Of a stretch of 64,000 nt of DNA, positions 33,827 through 45,339 are shown piece by piece (position 1 is the first letter of the stretch; every line of letters starts with the position of its first letter). The translations under genes and the position numbers were made by a program. Where the stretch lies: positions 1 through 64,000 of the forward strand of contig JADNYJ010000114.1 of the NCBI GenBank assembly GCA_015501075.1, given 5' to 3'. The notes below the pieces were generated by a model that saw only the letters and a program-made list of their open reading frames with translations, made no database searches and was not told where the DNA came from. The DNA comes from Gymnopilus junonius. Taxonomy: Eukaryota; Basidiomycota; Agaricomycetes; Agaricales; Galerinaceae.

Positions 33827-35956
33827 ATGTCTACTTATCTTTCCTTCACCGTTTTTCTGCTGTTCATCTGGTGTTTGAAGAAGTTAGTTGCTTTATCCTC
33901 TAACTTTGGGCGAAGTGCTCCATACCCACCCGGACCACAGCCTAAACCACTCATTGGAAATGCTCTCGATTTTCCGACAACCAACGCTCATGAGGTCTAC
34001 ATCGAATGGGGGAAGAGATATCAAAGTATATCCATATGCTAAACTTACTTCCTCTGTACTAACATGTTGCGCAGGTAGCTTTGTTTATGGATCAGCCTTT
34101 GGGAACAAGACACTCATTCTCAATAAACTGGAAGATGCAGACGAACTACTTGAACAACGTGCAAAGAAATATTCAAGTCGGCCATTAATACCGACAACAG
34201 AATTGTGAGTTACGCGGCTATACTAATGCTTCCGGTATCGACATATTTTGAGTTAGGATGGGTTGGGACTCTTGGAATTTTGCTCTCTTTCCATATGGGA
34301 AGACGTGGAGGTTCCACAGGCAGATAAGCCAGCAGAACTTTCGCTCTGAAGCAGCTGTCGGTTATCGGCCACTCATGCTGAAGAAAGCCCATGAGATGTG
34401 CCACCGATTACTTCTGGATTCGACTAACTTTGAGCAGCATAATAAAATGTATGTACAGTGCGCACTTTCTTCTATTCAGTTACTGAATCTCCCTGCAGGC
34501 TATCTATATCAATGACGATGATGGCAATGTATGGCTATGAGGTCAAGTCTTTCGACGATCCATGTATTGCTGCTGCGACCGAAAGCACGACACTTAGCGC
34601 TCCCTTACTGTATCCAGGAGCAACGTTGGTCAATGTTATTCCAGGGCTCGCAAAAATGCCCATACCTGCTTGGTTTCCTGGCGCGAAAACATGGAAGATG
34701 GCGACAAGGGTACGGGATTTGGGTAAAATAGCCGAACGAATTCCCTTTGAATTCGTCAAGGAAAGCATTGTGAGTATGACATGGTTCTTGTTTTGTGAGA
34801 AAGCTCTAATCAAATTATGAATCTTAAATGTTAGGCACAAGGAACTGCAGTCGATTCTGTGTTATCGAAGTTCTTCAGAAAGAAGGAGGAATTTGGCGCA
34901 TCTGACACAGAAGAGAAAGCCTTACGGGATATAGCAACAACAGTGTACAGTGGTAAGTAGGTTATTTCCCAAGAGATTCTGTGCATTGCTTATTTTGTGC
35001 CACTAGCTGCCTCAGATACTGTAATTCCGTCAATGACTGCCCGCCTACAGACACTAACCTTCTTTTTAACAAGACTATTTCCTCCACTCAATCATTCTTC
35101 TATCTTATGGCAGTTAATCCCCAGATTCAGAGAAAAGCTCAAGCTGAAATAGACCGTGTCATTGGTCACAGCCGACTCCCTGACTTCGGTGACCGCTCCG
35201 CCCTTCCATATCTTGAAGCAATATATCGCGAGGTTCTACGGTTCGCTCCTCCACTTCCACTGGGCGTACCGCATGCAACTACAGAGGATGACTATTACAA
35301 GGGCTACTTCATTCCAAAAGGTATTTTCTTTTTTATATAAAATTCAAATCGTCCTTTGACACCCCCAGGTACTGTCGTCTTCGGAAATATTTGGTAAGAT
35401 CGTTACTCAAGGTCAGAGGAAATGTACGGTGTATTGATCTGACTGAATAGGGCAATGACGCGTGATGAAGATTTATATGATGAACCCTTCAAATTCAATC
35501 CAGAAAGGTTCCTCGATGAAAGTGGGAATATAGACAATAATAAACGTATTCTGGCCTATGGATTCGGACGTCGGTAGGTGCTCATTTGTCGTCGCATGCG
35601 AGGGACGATTCGAAACTGATTAAATTTAAAGAGTATGCGTTGGTAAATACATGGCCAGCTCTACAGTAAGTGTCTGCCTCCTGGTCAATCATGGTTGCCT
35701 ATAGATGTGGGTCAAGATGTGGATCATCATAGCGTCGGTCCTCGCATGTTTCAATATCGAGAAAGCCAAAGACGAATTTGGTAACGAGATTGAAATTACC
35801 GGTGACTACGACGATCTTGGGGCGGCATTGTGAGTTTTTACTCTGCCGTTCATGCAACCGTTACTGATGGCACTGTGATACATCAGGCATAAGTCGGAAT
35901 TCCGTTGTTCGTTTGTGCCTCGATCAGCAACGATCAAACAGCTCCTTACTGTCTAA
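33827..35956 (+). CDS. Cytochrome P450, copy 2, intact
   Basis: A microsomal heme monooxygenase, about 510 residues from about a dozen exons with consistent phases. Landmarks in order: membrane anchor (YLSFTVFLLFIWCLKKL), hinge YPPGPQPKP, helix C region YGKTWRFHRQ, oxygen-binding I-helix AASDTTISSTQ (split by an intron near 35022-35074), ExxR in YREVLRFAPP, PERF motif FNPERFLDE, heme-binding YGFGRR|VCVGKYM (cysteine just after the intron at 35577-35632), and stop TAA at 35954-35956. It resembles the CYP64/CYP620-like fungal clan by general motifs, but the family was not fixed. No frame break was seen, unlike copy 1. Substrate unknown. Confidence 0.85.
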
Positions 35957-36333
35957 AGTGATCCTCAGTTGGTTTAGGCCATCCTTCGTTTACATTCCAT
36001 ATGAGACTGGACTATGGTGTCAAATATCAGTTACCAATGAATTGAATGAAGTGAAAGTTGCAGCTCTACCCTTGATAGTCAGTTGGTTGTTAGAAATTTC
36101 GACTCTAAACAAGGCGCAATGGACAACCTTTAGTCCAAAAATCATCCATTTCCAGACAAAATACATTTATGTTCATAAAAGCATCTGATTAAGGCCCCTG
36201 CAAATCGGGATTGAAACAGTTTGCAGGTAAAACATGCTAGACAAAACAATTACGACGAACATATCTCTATCAGTCCGATGCATTTTCCAAATAACACTTC
36301 TTGTTGAAATTCGGAGATTGCGCAGCTCAAATT

Positions 36334-38064
36334 TTATGCTCCGGAATATTCCTGCCCGGAGCTTACACTTTTCTCCCCGTTTCTCAAGTGTTTCCGATGA
36401 GTACCCTTTGGATCGAGCCTTGGGAAAGCCTCGACTGTGACGGCACAATTATTTGCATTGACGAAAATAACGATGACAAGGGAATTGTACGAACATATTA
36501 ATTCCCAGCTGAGAACTTGGGCCTTTTCAGTAGGATCGCTCAAAATGAACGCGCCGAGCGTCAGGGCAGCCTGAAACAATGTATTGGTAAGTCAGTATGG
36601 TGGCATAGTCCATTCATACGAATGAGGTCAACGCACCGAGAGTGAAAGTAGGGCGAGACAAGGTAGAAGTCCCACGAAATCTACGATCGTTCAGATTCAG
36701 TTGAATGATATTTGACATTTGAAGGACAATAACCACGCACCAAGAACATCGCCTATAAGGGTGCGGATGGCGTTAGAAATTAAGAGCTCTGCTCAAATAT
36801 GTTGGTAGGCTTACCGAATCCCTCAGGTGCTCCAGGCATGCTTCCTCTCAGTTGGGTAAACGCGAAGAGAGTCGCAACTGGGATAACAGGATTTCTGACC
36901 GTTGACGGAAGCCAAGAATACACAGGTGATCATGACGAGAAGAAGAATGAATGATCAGCCCTAGACAGTTTGAATGTGAGGTTAATGATGCAGAAGAAGC
37001 AAAGGGCCGTACAATCGCAATGACTGTCACGATACTGAAAGCTCTAACGAGATTGGCGCGTGTCAGGGTGATGATGATATCCACCACGCCAGGTGGAATG
37101 GAAACTCCTGGCGAGGTACAGCATTGGTTTTGAACCGCTACATGTAAATAATAAGCATGGAATTGCCAAAATTTGATGGTAATTCTGATACTTACACTGC
37201 AATTCCTCTTGTTTTAGCGAATCTGATGCCGACGGTACTGTTGTCTTTTGAGTCCTGCGCAAAGATGCAAATTTCGGCGGAGTACCTAAAGCGAGTGAAT
37301 CAGGGAAGGCAATGACGACAGAAAACTCACTCATCAAATGGATAATAGATCAGGGAGGATTCCGTCCCACCTGGGGAGAATAGAGCCAGATCTGTGCGAA
37401 AGGTTGGCGTGTTGGCAAGGATGTCGCCTTCCGCAAGGGCTGATGCGTTGTGAATGAATATAGGATCAGCAGGTCTATTGCTACTCCGGATTGTTTCGGC
37501 TGTGCTTGACGCATGCAGTAAATTACTATTGGAAGAAAAATCAGCTAGCTTAAAAAATATATCGATAATGAAGGATCGCAAGGCTCACGCATCAAAGAAG
37601 ATGTTGATGTCAGTGCATGCAGACAAATCTTCTGGTGAACACTGGGAGTTTTCCTCGCCGATAACGGTCCAATCCATCGTCATGACGCTTGCTTGAGGAT
37701 CTGCACTTCTCAAGACGACTTCCATTAGCAACGTCCTTCCATTGAAGCCTGGGGTGGTATCTTGGGTGTATCGAAAATCGCGCGCGTGGAGGTGAAGACC
37801 TAACATTACAGCGAGTATTGGAATGGCAGCCATGAACGCGAAGCAGCATCCGATCCACCAGCGCAGGAGGATGCGATGGTGCCGGATTCTAGCAGCATTT
37901 GCAGCTTCGTTCAAAGTCACTGCTTGCAAATCAGAGGAAGGCCGCTCTACAGGATCCATAACAAAGGAGCGGAGGAGGTTCTTTGAACAGAAGGAAGAGG
38001 CGGTTATAACCCAGATGCGATGCGTCAATTTCGGAAATGCTGTCATATTAGTTCCCGGTGTCAA
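36334..38064 (-). CDS. DUF4436-like integral membrane protein, with frame problems
   Basis: Minus-strand gene with an N-terminal TM (WWIGCCFAFMAAIPILAVML), a luminal beta-type domain (LLMEVVLRSADPQASVMTMD, DLALFSPGGTESSLIYYPFD, FAQDSKDNSTVGIRF) and C-terminal spans (FILLLVMITCVFLASVNG, VATLFAFTQLRGSMPGAPEG, DFVGLLPCLALLSLSAALTL). This order and the RGSMPGAPEGFG motif fit the DUF4436 family known in fungi and actinobacteria; function unknown. Exons are separated by good introns, for example 37588 downwards and 36775-36830. Frame conflicts occur near 37110, an in-frame TGA near 36930, and an A run one base short near 36893. It is either a recent pseudogene or contains assembly errors. Confidence 0.55.
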
Positions 38065-38070
38065 GGAATG

Positions 38071-38873
38071 AATGTCAATAAAACGAAAAGTGAGGTGATA
38101 CGAATTGCATTGAAAAATAGTTATAGATCAGAGAAAACGTAGCCCTGGTGATCGAAGTGGAGCCAATAGAAAGGTGGAAAACACAAGTAGGGTACTAGTG
38201 TTGTCCACGAGCCGAGTAACAGATTGCGTAGACGTAGATGTCAGCAATTATCTCTCTACTCGGAAATAAATAATCGAAAGCCTAACTTTCCGGGAGGCGA
38301 ATGGCCATGCCTTCCTGGGAGTTTGAGTATCACAGCAGAGGAAAATCATGAACTTACTTGGCAGCGAAGCTGTGTGTGCAGCCAAAAGTCAAAGAGCGAC
38401 GTTGGACGAGTTTCGGAGGTGAAAGGTACCACGTTTCGGGAAATTTTCCAATGGCCTTGATAGGTATTGTTATAGAGGAGCAATGGATGTCAAGCAAGCT
38501 TGGGAGGAATGGTGAACCGCGTGTTGGCCGAAGCATCACATGACCTTTGACATGTCGACTCCGAGCTTTGAACACCTTGAACAACAGATGAATCTTATTT
38601 TATCGTCCCGGCGCTGTACGTCTTTCAGCTATCTAACTCCTGCCTGGACCAGAAACTATGCTTCCGAAGGTCGATATTTTCTCATTACGACGTGGCCTTA
38701 ATTCGTCTGTTTCGCCTCCTAATCACCGACAGTCCATGGATCAATATGGTCTACATCAGGCAATTAACAGCCCTATAAATGTGTACAGCATTTCCAGTTT
38801 GGAATCGACCTAGGTGCTTCTCTTACATGCTTTATCTTCTATCGATTGTCGAACACTATCAGCAAATTCGACC
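38071..38873. other. Divergent intergenic region
   Basis: Shared upstream region of the minus-strand DUF4436-like gene and the plus-strand reductase. No gene seen. The frames at 38224-38584 have no support. Confidence 0.4.
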
Positions 38874-40423
38874 ATGGCTCCTTTGACCAACGGACGTGTC
38901 TTTTTCAACGCTTATCCTGAAGGTAAAGCGCACAATTATATCATGTTACTATCCTGATTAACTTTGTATTTTCAGGATATCCTGTACCTGGAAAGACCAC
39001 TGTCTACGATGCAACAGAAACCATCGACTTGGATACTGTCCCTCTTAATGGCGGATTTCTGCTCAAGACGCTCGAGCTCTCTATCGATCCGTACATGAGG
39101 GGCCGTATGCGTCCACTCAACAAGACTATGTATGCCGCACCTTATGAGATTGGGCAAGTGTAAGTCGTGGTTGATGTTTTTAGTTAGGGATACTTTATCG
39201 ATGCACGTTTTTTCTCCAGTATTCCCAGTTTCGGCGTGGGCGTTGTCCTTCGCTCGGAGAACTCTAAGGTGAAGGTTGGCAACCACATTTACGGCCTCCT
39301 TGGTGAGATTTCTGCCTTCTGCGTGATAACTTCCACTAACTCGTCCTTATACTCCAGAACATAGACAATACGTTGTAAGGAAGGACTTGGAAGGTTTGCA
39401 AGTTCTTGTCAATCCCAGTAACCTGCCGTGGTCTGCTTTCATCGGTGTCCTAGGCATGCCTGGTTGGTTATACTCTGTCTGGCACGTTAGGCTTCTTGAC
39501 ATGGACTACTTCAGGAAGGACGGCCTTCATGGCTTGGAAGGAATACTCCTCTGGGAGAAGGTGCGTCCCCTTCCTAATCTATCCATCACACGTTTACTTA
39601 ATCTAGCTTCTCGAATTTCAGGGAGAAACGGTCTTCGTATCTGCCGGCGCAGGTCCTGTTGGATCGTACGTACTTTCCTTTCAATCATGATGCGCGTCTT
39701 TCAGACTTCGATTAATGTCAATTCTAGTCTAGTTATTCAACTGGCCAAATTGGACGGATTGAAAGTCATCGCCTCCGCCGGTTCCGATGAGAAAGTTCAG
39801 TTCATGAAAGACATTGGTACTGATGTCGCTTTTAATTACAAGACGACCAAAACAGCGGACGTCCTGGAGAAGGAAGGTCCCATTGATATGTGAGTTCTGC
39901 TTTTTGGTCGTTTATGTAAGTCGAAAGCCTCACATCATGTAAAAGTTACTGGGACAACGTTGGCGGTGAAACGCTCGAAGCGGCGATTGATGCTTCTAGA
40001 ATTAACGCCCGTTTTATCGTGAGTTCATCCATCCAATCCACTCAAGCGAGTTTCGGCTCACATTGCACACAAAGGAATGCGGTATGATTTCAGCTTATAA
40101 TAGCGGCCATACCTTTCCTATCCACGTACGTTTTTTCACCGGTCCAGGGGCCATCATTTGTTCTCCTTCTGATTGATCTTTCTTGACAGAACTTCGGACA
40201 AATTATTGGGAAGTCTCTTACCTTCCACGGCTTCATCGTCGATCGCCTCCGTGAGAAATGGGAGGAAGAGTTCTACAAGACGGTTCCTCCCCTCGTCGCC
40301 TCTGGGCAAATCAAATTTAAGGAGGACATGTACAATGGACTGGAATCGGTTGGAGATGCGATTTTGGCGGTTCAGAAGGGAACCAACAAGGCAAAGGTTG
40401 TCATTCACGTTGCGGATGAATGA
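38874..40423 (+). CDS. Medium-chain reductase (leukotriene B4 12-hydroxydehydrogenase/prostaglandin-reductase-like)
   Basis: A zinc-independent MDR enzyme that reduces or oxidises enones with NADP(H) in the cytosol. Start ATG 38874. Exons about 38874-38922, 38976-39159, 39220-39302 and 39358 on, with further introns. Landmarks: LELSIDPYMRGRM, the GMPG|RTAFMAWKEYS block, nucleotide-binding GETVFVSAGAGPVGS, KVIASAGSDEKVQFMKDIG, YWDNVGGETLEAA, ECGMISAYNSGH, HGFIVDRLREKWEEEFY and AVQKGTNKAKVVIHV, ending TGA 40421-40423. About 350 residues, normal for the family. One frame conflict: after WKEYSSGRR the donor GTGCGT and acceptor CAG join one base short of GETVF. One more G in the GGG run at 39621 would fix it. 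Confidence 0.85.
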
Positions 40424-40573
40424 TTGGCTTTGGGCATGACTTTGACTTCTGATTCCTCGATTGTTTAGCTTTTTGAAGAATAGATAGGAATAAAAAAACT
40501 TCTCTTCAAGTGTATTTGTCTATTATTTTACCTGATTTGCGAAACTGTGAAGCGACGCAGTGCAAAATTTGAT

Positions 40574-41083
40574 TCAGGAGGATAATGTCGGATAGGGGTT
40601 CAGCCCGGCGTTTGTTGTACCCGACTTCCGGAACCTCGATTTGGTGCGTGCGAGTTTATGGAAGTCCTCGACGCAGATTCTGATGCTCTGCTCACCGTTG
40701 CTGACGACGTCGACGACATGCTGAGCTCCTCGCTGTACTGGACTCTCTGATGACTTTGGCACTTTCATACCTATAGGAACACCTCTCTTAACGCCTATGT
40801 CCTTCGGCCCGGCTTGAGTGAGTGCATTGGCTCCATTTACTCGGATAACGCTGATGCCAATATCGCTAGATTTTTCCTCTTTCGTACGACCTTAAGCATT
40901 ACTCTTGAGGCCTAAGCATACTCTGATACTTGGGCCATCTACGTATTCGGACCTGATTACGTAGTGCATGCTACCTCTTGGTCGTAACTTGCGTTGACTT
41001 CGTTGACCACTTTGCTTGTCCTGTGCAATGCGTATGAATGGAGAAATTTTTTTTATCCCATTGGTTCTGGGCTTAAAGGTCAA
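40574..41083 (-). pseudogene. Unrecognised open frame with one in-frame stop
   Basis: A minus-strand frame of about 170 codons interrupted only by one TAA near 40890. The sequence on both sides looks like protein (RSEYVDGPSIRVCLGLKSNA before; GISVIRVNGANALTQAGPKD and SIRICVEDFHKLARTKSRFR after). No introns or family motifs were recognised and the start is unclear (the upstream part has no ATG at its head). It may be a decayed gene, a transposon fragment, or a chance open frame on the flank of the reductase gene. Confidence 0.3.
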
Positions 41084-42472
41084 TTGTTTTGTTCTTCTTT
41101 GCTATGAGAATGGGTGTCTATGGACAAGCTAGAAAGAGCTTCTTCTCTTCAGGCTCTGTGTTGCCTTTTTCATGCCCTCAGCCGCTTCTGTTCTGATTTT
41201 CCTTTAACAAATTGGCAGGCAAATTATATCTTCTTAGCAAAGTTTACTTTTCCCATGTGCGTACGACCGTGGACACCCCTGAATTTCTTGCGCGTTTACT
41301 GTCTACGTTGGCTCCATTCTCATGTTAAGACTGCGGAACACGATTTGAACAAACAGAGCTTGGTCGTTCACTACCTTCAGTTCTCAATCGAATCTCCGCA
41401 CAAAGGTCAACTAAACTCTACAACAAATTGTTTCATCTCATAGAACCCTCGAGAAGAGAGGGCGATATGGATATGCCGGTATAAGATGCTTTAGTGCTCG
41501 GTCCGAGAGTCACCAAAGCAAGTTATTTTCTTTGTTACGTTCTCTATCCAATGTCACTGCGACAGAAAGAAAGCTCCTGAACGATGGTACAATATATTTC
41601 TTCCGCCCAGTACACGCTGAGACGCTCGAGAACAGTGTGAGTAAATACCCATACGCATGCCCGTACTGTTGTTCAAATAATCCGTTATGCCCACCTAGCC
41701 GGAACGTTGACCATTCCCGTCAGTGAAGGACTTGGATTCTTCATTAATAGTTGTGAATATGTCGTCACCTCTTCACCGACCCATACGAACCAATACTGTT
41801 GGCATAATATGGTACGTGCTTCGATCGGACTTGTTGTCAGAGCTGGGGGCTTATTGGTTTCTAGAGTGTTGCTGCATTCGGAATATTGAGCGTTTGCGGC
41901 TCACAGCAAGGAGCATGCGAAGGGCAAAACAACGCCTTCTTTGTCGAGTTCGTAAATTCATTCTATATGAATCTATCCTTACATCTGACTGTCTGTATAA
42001 CATCAGCCAAATTAGTTTGTAGAGCCGTATGGGCCTCTAAGAGACCGGAATCTCAGTAGAACGCATCCGTTCTATTAAGGGCATAATTTATTCAGTGGAT
42101 GGTGCAATTGACAGGGAGTCCGGGGCTAGGTGCTTTTCCGTTTTGACTGGGTCTGCGGTCCGATCATTTTTCTAAATGTACACGTCTTTTCTTGAAATAT
42201 ATGTATTAGCTCCACAGGCTGGCTTAAGTGTTTGGACCTTCTCAGTAACTTTGAACTGAATACTTTTTTGAATACGAAATTGTACTCAACACGGGTCTCG
42301 GCATTTACGCCGTATCTGAAAAGAGTCCCAATATTATTACTGTAGGTAGTTGCCAGTTTGATCCTTCAACTTATTGCAGCTTGATATACCCCATCTCGAC
42401 GACAGGCGGCGAATAGAATGATCAACTCACAATCATTGCTCTACAAATATGATTCTTGTAAAGAAAGTCCTG
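41084..42472. other. Intergenic, no gene supported
   Basis: Short frames at 41114-41443, 41532-41726 and 41723-42022 have plausible splice signals here and there but no recognisable sequence. A TATA-like GGTATAAG is at about 41478. Confidence 0.35.
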
Positions 42473-42511
42473 AATTCTCGGTTCAGAATTATAAAAATCG
42501 AACCGAGAATT
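42473..42511. terminator. Perfect 12-bp hairpin at the 3' end of the minus-strand gene
   Basis: AATTCTCGGTTC (42473-42484) and its exact reverse complement (42500-42511) flank a 15-base AT-rich loop; the loop sequence AGAATTATAAAAATC recurs directly after the second arm. It lies 9 bases beyond the stop of the minus-strand gene ending at 42520, so it would be in the 3' UTR. It may serve 3'-end formation or be a small transposon remnant. Confidence 0.45.
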
Positions 42512-42519
42512 ATAAAAAT

Positions 42520-43267
42520 CTAATTTTTGGTTACTGTCATATTCAACTTCAAGAGTGCGACCTTGAATACAGAATCTTGGTCGAGGAAAAATATCGCCTT
42601 GGCTATCTCATCCCACACACGCCGCGTACACACCTCTATCGATCTGTGGTTGAATTGACGCAATGCTTCATGAACCTTCACCGCTGCCTCTCGCATGATG
42701 GTATGAGCCCGCTCATCCGTCGCAGTCGGAGTCTCGCCCTGCACAGTCACTCCTCGTGCTACTTCATCCCATTTCTCGAAGACTTCCTCCCTCTTGTCAG
42801 TGGTAATCAAGAAGAGCGATCCAAGTAAGTTTCTGAAATGGGCATAAGTGGCAATGGGGTCATCGAAATCCACTGTGGTGTAATCTTGATCCACGCGAAG
42901 GACACATAGGATCCCACACACGGTTGCTGCCTCCAACGTGCTTTTTTCAAGCGATTTTTTCGTTCTGAACAGAGAGTATAAAATAAGGGTGCCTGTGAGG
43001 GTCAGATTAATCAATGTTCCTAGTCTGTCTGCGCCTTAGTTGCGTCTATCCGAAGCGACGCTCACCAATTGCTGCTGTTGCGGCTCCTACCCACAACGAC
43101 CTTGGTCTTCCATTTGCTCTAAAGCGAGCTTTGGCAAGCAAGCCGGGAGTGCTGAATGGGTAATCCTGAGCATTAACTTTCGAGATGTGGAAGGATCGTT
43201 TTTGCGGCTGCGAAACAAATGGTTTTAGGATGGTGGTTGGGGTAGGCACGCCCTTCCAGGCAGACAT
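42520..43267 (-). CDS. Paralog A of a four-gene mitochondrial-type membrane protein family
   Basis: Family not recognised. Two exons: 43267-43066 and 43019-42520, with a 46-base intron after a glycine codon (phase 1). The N-terminus is basic and serine-rich (LKPFVSQPQKRSFHISKV), like a mitochondrial presequence, then GLLAKARFRANGRPRSLWVG and AATAAIGE. After the intron comes a membrane span (LINLTLTGTLILYSLF), a second hydrophobic stretch, the family block DYTTVDFDDPIATYAHF, and an amphipathic helical C-terminus with MREAAVKVHEALRQF. About 233 residues. Paralogs B, C and D follow on the same strand with the same intron position. It appears complete. Confidence 0.7.
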
Positions 43268-43539
43268 AGATGGAGGTCAGGTACAAGTTAAGCAGACGTG
43301 AGGCATTTCTTTGATTAATAACATTACGTAACTGAAGACTAAATGGCAAGCACGGCCGTCCCAATCCTTGCGTCGAGCAGTCGAGTGCTAAGGAACACAT
43401 ATCATCGCACTCATGGATTCCAAAGTCAGAGGATGTTTCCCTATCGGTCCTTGTTCTAATTTATGGTCATGCTAGGATGATCATCGATAATCGTACATAC
43501 TCAATGCAAAGTCAAAGTACACTAAGGAGAAAGGTATTC

Positions 43540-44318
43540 TTATCCAAGGCCTTCATATCCATCCGACGCCCTCTCAGAATCATATGGAAAGCTGGTATCT
43601 AATCGAATGGTCGTGATTATCCCTCTATCGTCTTCTCGAGTTCTTCCAACATCATTTAAAGCCGCCATGGAGTTGGTGAGTTCCCCCGAAACTTCTCGAA
43701 TGACCTGTCCCATTGATTCCGGGGCGAGCTTCTGAAAGGAGTCATGGATATTTCTGGCAGCGGTTCGCATGATATCGTGCGCCATGGTCCCAGTGAGTTT
43801 CTCGCCTCGTTTATGCAACAAGTCGACAAGTTCATCGAATAAAGAGTCGATGTCTCTGGTAGGCAACATGGTGTGTGATTCAATTAACTTCCGGTAATAT
43901 TTCAAGGTAGCCCTCGGATCTTCAAAGTCCACATTACTATACCCCGTATCCGTATGTAGGATGCAAGCAATGGCGAGAATCCCGTTGCGCCCTACTTCAT
44001 AGAACAAAACGTTCTTGCACATCCACAATAGATAGAGCGTTAGTACCCCTGTAAAGTGTCATAATATGTCAATATTTCATAAAATGAAGCCAAAACTGCG
44101 TGATGCTCACCGACGGCTGCACTGGCTGACCCTACCCATAGGGACCTTGGTTCCCCATCTGGTCTACAGCGAGCCTTCGCAAGAAAGCCTGAGCCACGGG
44201 AAGGATAGATGTGACCTTGAGTTCGGGGCGCTGATAGGTGAAAGGACCGCCCTGATATCTGATATCTGGGTCGTAGTCGAGTGGTGGCTGGTCGAGAGAT
44301 GGTCCTCCACGCAAGCAT
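43540..44318 (-). CDS. Paralog B of the four-gene family
   Basis: Exons 44318-44111 and 44048-43540, intron GTGAGC...ACAG in the same place and phase as paralog A. N-terminus MLAWRTISRPATTRLRPRYQ, a good mitochondrial presequence, then GFLAKARCRPDGEPRSLWVG and SASAAVGE. After the intron: hydrophobic LTLYLLWMCKNVLFY, then YSNVDFEDPRATLKYYRKL and MRTAARNIHDSFQKL. About 238 residues with an acidic tail. It appears intact. Confidence 0.7.
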
Positions 44319-45339
44319 AGATGGATGTCGCTGCCAGGCGGATGTCTGTGAGCATCGCGTTACATGTCACTTCACAGACCTATTTTGGACGATCTCTGCC
44401 ATCAATGTTGGCAGCCTCCGACGGCCTTCATCAATCCGTGTCTCTCCGTCTGAAAAGTTGCCAAGTCGAGGAAGGTTTTGACAGCGATTTCCAAGTAAGT
44501 TTCCTATCTTCTTACATGTTTGTTAAAGATGTTTACCTTTATGTCCCGAGCTTGTCAATGTCAGGTCGTTCTTGCTTCTCGTAGCAGCTGTGGAGAGACG
44601 CAAGTCTATGCACCTTTGGGCTCGCCAGCTGCCATATCAGAATGTAAGGAGCTGGGTGCGAAACTGGCAAGGTTAGTCGAATATCGTTTTCTCCTATCGT
44701 CGGACTTACCTTGCTTCTTCTGGAACCCTGTCAAGTTCGCAAGTGGATGTTGGCCTGATCTTCCGACGTCCTCCTACCTCCTGCGGTTCATATCCTCGAC
44801 GTACACGATGTGAAGCACTCCTAGAGACCGCAGCGATAGATTCCGGCCAGCCATTTCGCAGGTGCATTACCTTGGATCATCCATGGGCTACGATATACAG
44901 GTGCTTCACTTATTCCTCGCCGGTGACCAACCCGGAGCCACATCTTTCATCCAAATTTCGCCTACTAGTCGAGCGTGGGCAGGGGGGCTGCGAAGTAGCA
45001 TCGAGTACGCCGGTGTAGGTCGTTGTGTAACACTCCGTTTGTGGACGACCTATAGTCACGAGCGGCGATGGCCCATTCGTCATTCTAACTGGCAGGCTCA
45101 CAAACACTTGAGGACGAGGCGGTTTTCGACTTCGGGTAGGCAGCAACGTGGGTTGCTGCAGCTGGTAGTCGAGGAAAGTGTTGCGGACAATGTTATTTGG
45201 CTACCATATCGCTTGACACAATCGATAAGATTTTCAATTCCTTACATTTATACAATACACTGACTAGTAATAATGATATTCCACATTCCTGTGTATCTAC
45301 TCCGCATAAGTGACCTAGATCGTTGCAAGCTGCAGTCGG
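44319..45339. other. Gap between paralogs B and C, GC-richer, unresolved
   Basis: Several overlapping frames on both strands (for example plus 44743-45018, minus 44910-45146) in sequence richer in GC than its neighbours. No motif or consistent splice model; perhaps a remnant gene. Confidence 0.3.

Larger units (their letters stand above)
33320..36400 (+). repeat. Segmental duplication, copy 2 (P450 unit)
   Basis: Partner of 29700-32830. Its last part overlaps the 3' end of the minus-strand DUF4436-like gene (stop at 36334), so the duplication boundary lies inside or next to that gene. Confidence 0.8.

Noticed and set aside
41114..41443. A 109-codon frame
   Set aside because: No motif, atypical composition, no splice support.
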